The position numbers and the translations under genes were made by a program. From DATBDN01 sp036269895 (lineage in GTDB: Bacteria > Actinomycetota > Thermoleophilia > Solirubrobacterales > Thermoleophilaceae), in contig DATBDN010000122.1 of the NCBI GenBank assembly GCA_036269895.1, positions 1 to 9,341 on the forward strand: a stretch of 9,341 nucleotides of DNA. The letters are read 5' to 3'. Positions within the stretch are counted from its first letter, which is position 1. Every line of letters starts with the position of its first letter. The notes below the pieces were generated by a model. It was not told the DNA's origin, searched no databases, and saw only the letters and a list, made by a program, of their open reading frames with translations. Shown here piece by piece: positions 6,388 through 9,341 of this stretch.

Positions 6388-6498
6388 GCCGTAAGCATCG
6401 ACGACCGGGCGGCGGCCGACATCGGGGCAACACCCTGGATTAAGAAGTCGGTCCGGGCAGGCCGCGGCAGGTAGGGTCGGTTTCAGGACTGCCTTGAT
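6388..6498. promoter_or_regulatory. Divergent intergenic region between the small protein and the LuxR-type regulator
   Basis: These 111 bases separate two genes transcribed away from each other and so should hold both promoters. A TAGGGT (6472-6477) fits the loose actinobacterial -10 pattern TAnnnT for the rightward gene, but no matching -35 box is evident. The TAG inside it closes the regulator's reading frame upstream, which limits that gene's start to positions after 6474. AGGA at 6485-6488 is a modest ribosome site for the GTG at 6499. Confidence 0.4.
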
Positions 6499-9341
6499 GT
6501 GACCGGAGTCGCCCAGCCCCTCGTCGGTCGAGACCGCGAGTTGGAGTTCCTTGCACAACTGCTCGAGGAGACGTGCGCGCGAAACCCACGCTTCGTCTTC
6601 GTCACCGGCGAGCCCGGTATCGGCAAGACATGTCTCCTGCTCGAGCTGGCTCGTCAGGCCGAGCGCCGCGGCTGCCTTGCTCTGCGTGGCGGCGCCTCCG
6701 AGTTCGAGCGCGAGCTTCCGTTCGGTCTGGTCGTCGACGCCCTCGACGAATACCTCGAAGCGTTCGATCCGAGCGAGTTCAACCGCCTCTCCGCGGAGGA
6801 CGTGAGCGAGTTGGCGCGGGTGTTCCCCGCGCTGAGCTCACTGAATCCGGAGAGCGAGCAGCCGACCACCGCGGCGGAGCGCTTCCGCGCCCATCGGGCG
6901 GTGCGCGACGTGATCGAGCGCCTTGCCGCCAGACAGCCACTCGTTCTGATGCTCGACGATCTCCACTGGGCGGACGGAGCGTCACTCGAGCTGACGTCCT
7001 ACCTCCTCAGGCACCCTCCCCGCGCAGCGGTGATGCTGGCCGCGACGTTTCGCAGCGGGCAGGCCGACCGCGCGCTGGTGGCTGCCATCGAGAGGGCGAG
7101 CACGGAAGCCGGGATCGTCCATACGATCCCGGTCGGGCCACTCACACCCGCTGATGCGCGCACGCTGATCGAAGGGGTCGGCGGGCCCGAAAGCGAGCAC
7201 CTCTATGAGGCGAGCGGGGGCAACCCGTTCTACCTGCTCCAACTTGCGTCGATGACGGACCACGGCAATGGCCGACGCGCTGGCGGCGGCGCCAACGTGC
7301 CCGACGCTATCTCGGCCGCGATCGTCAGCGAGCTCAACGCGCTCTCTCCGATGCCGCGTCGTCTGGCCGAGGCGGCCGCCGTCGCCGGCGATCCGTTCGA
7401 GCTCGACCTCGCGGTGGAGACGGGCGGCATGGGTGAAGCGGAAGCGCTGGAGGCGCTTGACGAGCTGGTCGGTCGTGACCTGGTGCGACCCGCGGAGGTG
7501 CCGCGCAGGTTCTATTTCCGACATCCCCTGGTGCGGCGTGCCGTGTATGAGTCGTGCCCGCCGGGAGTGCGGCTCGCTGCGCACGAGCGGACCGCGGAGG
7601 TGCTGGCCGCGCGCGCCGCGCCGGCCACCGCTCGCGCACACCACGTCGAGCACGCGGCGCGCCACGGCGACCTGGCGGCGGTGGCGGTGCTGCGCGAAGC
7701 CGGCGAGGCGACCGCGCAGCGCGCGCCCGTGAGCGCGGCGCGCTGGTTCGCGACCGCGCTCGGCCTGCTCCCCGAGGCCGCGCCGCACACAGAGCGCGTG
7801 GAACTCCTGATCGCGCTCGCAGGAGCGCAGGCCGCCACTGGGCGATTCGAGGAAAGCCGTGAGGCGCTGCTCGAGACAATCGCCTTGACGCCCGGCGACG
7901 ATGAGCCGCTGCGTGTAAAGCTGGTTGGCATGTGCGCCGGCCTGGAGCAACTCCTCGGCCACCACGAGGCGGCGCGAACGCGGTTGATCGCGGCGCTGGG
8001 TGCGCTCTCGAGCGCGTCCTCTTCGCACGCGGTTGCGCTCATGATCCAGCTCGCCGTCGGCGACTTCTATCGGATGGAGTACGCGGCGATGCGCGGGTGG
8101 GGCGAGCGGGCCCTAGCCGCCGCCCAGCGGCTGTCCGATCCCCCGCTTACTGCCGCGAGCACCGCGGTGCTCGCCGTCGCCGCGGCATTCATGGGCGCCG
8201 TTCCGGATGCAAAGGCCCACAGCTCCGCGGCGGCGGCGCTCGTTGACTCGCTTCCCGACGACGAACTGGGACTCCGTCTGGATGCCCTGGCCAACCTGGC
8301 CACAGCCGAGCTGTACCTGCATCGCTACCCGCTCGCGGGTGGGCACGCGCAGCGAGGCCTCGCGATCGCTCGTGCGACCGGGCAGGGCGACATGTCCCCG
8401 GTCCTCGTCCCAGTGCTCAGCAACGTCCTTCATACGACCGGACGCATAGCCGAGTCGGCGGCGCTGCTTGACGGGGCGGTCGAGGCCGCCCGCCTTTCGG
8501 GCAACGCCCAGGCGTTGGGGTGGAACCTGCTGAGCCGCGCGTTCACGGCGGTGGCGGCAGGCGACCTTGAGACTGCGCTTGGTGCCGGCCAGGAGAGCGT
8601 CGACGTCACGCGCGACCTCGACGACTCCCTGGTGTGCACCTACGCAAACGTCGCGCTCGCCAGCGCGCTGTACGAGAACGGCGAAGCCGGGCGCGCCGTC
8701 GAGGTCCTCCTGAGCGCCGCCGGCGGTGACGAGCTGCCCCTGATCGCCAGCGGCTGGAAGGCCAACTATTTCGAGCTGCTCACGCGCTGCTGGCTCACGG
8801 TGGGGCAGCCCGCCGCGGCCGAGCGAGCCGCGGCGCGCGCCGCCGCGATCGCCGCGGAGCTCGAGCTCCCCCTCACAACCGCGATGGCGCAGCGCGCGGC
8901 CGCGGCTGTTGCCCTCGAGGGAGGGGATCCAGCGACCGCCGCGAGCCAGGCCCTGGCCGCCGCTGAGGCGGCCGACGAGGTCGGCGCCAGGGTCGAGGCG
9001 GCGCGGGCGCGCACGCTGGCGGGGCGCGCACTGGACCGTGCCAATGAGCGGGCGCGGGCCGTGGCCGAGCTGGAGCGCGCCGCACAGCAGCTCGATGTGT
9101 GTGGCGCCGTCCGCTACCGACAGCAAGCCGAACTCGAGCTACGTAGGCTCGGCCGCCACGTCCACCGCCGCACGCGGCCCGGCAAGGCGGGCGGAGCCGG
9201 CATCGAGACACTCACCGAGCGCGAAGGCCAGGTCGCTCGCCTCCTCGTGGATCGCCGCACCAATCCCGAGATCGCCGCGGAACTCTTCCTCAGCGTCAAG
9301 ACGGTCGAAACGCACCTGCGAAGCATCTTCCGCAAGCTCGA
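6499..9341 (+). CDS. Large ATP-binding LuxR-family transcriptional regulator (LAL type), cut by the right edge
   Basis: The frame is open from the GTG at 6499 to the window end (947 full codons, no stop seen). Domain order: PLVGRDRELEFL at the front, Walker A GEPGIGKT (37-44), Walker B LVLMLDDLHWAD (148-159), the SGGNPFYLLQL motif (239-249) and FRHPLVRRAVY (340-350). A long Ala/Leu/Glu-rich, TPR-like helical region follows to about 890. The C-terminus is a LuxR helix-turn-helix, LTEREGQVARLL (905-916) then NPEIAAELFLSVKTVETHLR (922-941). Only about the last 10-20 residues of the family's usual length are missing. The GTG is preferred because the frame closes at 6472-6474, AGGA lies ten bases upstream, and the conserved PLVGRDRE motif begins soon after. 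Such MalT-like regulators bind ATP and an inducer and activate neighbouring genes; here the divergent small protein and ABC operon are the likeliest targets (inference). The inducer is unknown. Confidence 0.95.
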   Translation, partial: MTGVAQPLVGRDRELEFLAQLLEETCARNPRFVFVTGEPGIGKTCLLLELARQAERRGCLALRGGASEFERELPFGLVVDALDEYLEAFDPSEFNRLSAEDVSELARVFPALSSLNPESEQPTTAAERFRAHRAVRDVIERLAARQPLVLMLDDLHWADGASLELTSYLLRHPPRAAVMLAATFRSGQADRALVAAIERASTEAGIVHTIPVGPLTPADARTLIEGVGGPESEHLYEASGGNPFYLLQLASMTDHGNGRRAGGGANVPDAISAAIVSELNALSPMPRRLAEAAAVAGDPFELDLAVETGGMGEAEALEALDELVGRDLVRPAEVPRRFYFRHPLVRRAVYESCPPGVRLAAHERTAEVLAARAAPATARAHHVEHAARHGDLAAVAVLREAGEATAQRAPVSAARWFATALGLLPEAAPHTERVELLIALAGAQAATGRFEESREALLETIALTPGDDEPLRVKLVGMCAGLEQLLGHHEAARTRLIAALGALSSASSSHAVALMIQLAVGDFYRMEYAAMRGWGERALAAAQRLSDPPLTAASTAVLAVAAAFMGAVPDAKAHSSAAAALVDSLPDDELGLRLDALANLATAELYLHRYPLAGGHAQRGLAIARATGQGDMSPVLVPVLSNVLHTTGRIAESAALLDGAVEAARLSGNAQALGWNLLSRAFTAVAAGDLETALGAGQESVDVTRDLDDSLVCTYANVALASALYENGEAGRAVEVLLSAAGGDELPLIASGWKANYFELLTRCWLTVGQPAAAERAAARAAAIAAELELPLTTAMAQRAAAAVALEGGDPATAASQALAAAEAADEVGARVEAARARTLAGRALDRANERARAVAELERAAQQLDVCGAVRYRQQAELELRRLGRHVHRRTRPGKAGGAGIETLTEREGQVARLLVDRRTNPEIAAELFLSVKTVETHLRSIFRKL

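Noticed and set aside
6388..6558. Longer ATG start (6558) for the small Cys/His-rich protein
   Set aside because: It would overlap the divergent regulator's coding region by 60 bases, and the added residues lack protein character.
6982..9126. Long minus-strand frames opposite the LuxR-type regulator
   Set aside because: They are Arg/Ala/Gly-rich antisense shadows. The plus-strand frame has all the expected motifs from end to end.

Overview
The window is GC-rich DNA with strong G/C bias at third codon positions. Its gene families (a large ATP-binding LuxR-type regulator, a MacB/LolCDE-like exporter, an actinobacterial-type integrase-core transposase) suggest a high-GC actinobacterium, perhaps of the Thermoleophilia/Solirubrobacterales kind. 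The lineage is inferred from protein style alone; no marker gene is present.

Left part (1-1393): a gene-poor, apparently eroding stretch. A reverse-strand transposase fragment runs off the left edge and loses recognisable similarity at about 130-140. One small intact gene, a 91-residue zinc-ribbon protein (528-803, minus), sits in the middle. Around it are three short reading frames that end in proper stops and show coding-like codon use but have no usable start (323-427 minus, 875-1033 plus, 1105-1260 minus). I read these as 3' remnants of lost genes. The rest of 142-322, 428-527, 804-874 and 1034-1104 shows nothing I can assign.

Middle part (1394-6043, minus): a tightly packed three-gene operon transcribed right to left. 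It encodes an ABC ATPase of the LolD/MacB type, an 850-residue permease with two FtsX-type membrane modules, and a protein with several N-terminal membrane segments and a C-terminal alpha/beta-hydrolase domain with an intact Ser-Asp-His triad. The first two genes overlap by 4 bases and the third starts 4 bases after the second. Co-expression is therefore very likely, and the hydrolase probably works at the membrane with the transporter. The first gene has a perfect AGGAGG site with a small palindrome just upstream.

Right part (6145-9341): an 80-residue Cys/His-rich protein of unknown function (6145-6387, minus) lies upstream of the operon in the same direction. A large LuxR-family regulator (6499 to the right edge, plus) is transcribed divergently from it across 111 bases. 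The regulator has an N-terminal P-loop ATPase, a long helical middle and a C-terminal LuxR helix-turn-helix. It is cut by the window edge within the last residues of the helix-turn-helix domain. Its divergent position makes it a candidate regulator of the leftward genes, but nothing in the sequence proves this.

I see no tRNA, rRNA, CRISPR array or phage genes. No obviously new defence or biosynthetic system stands out. The most noteworthy items are the transporter/membrane-hydrolase operon, the unassigned Cys/His-rich small protein and the gene remnants beside the transposase fragment.
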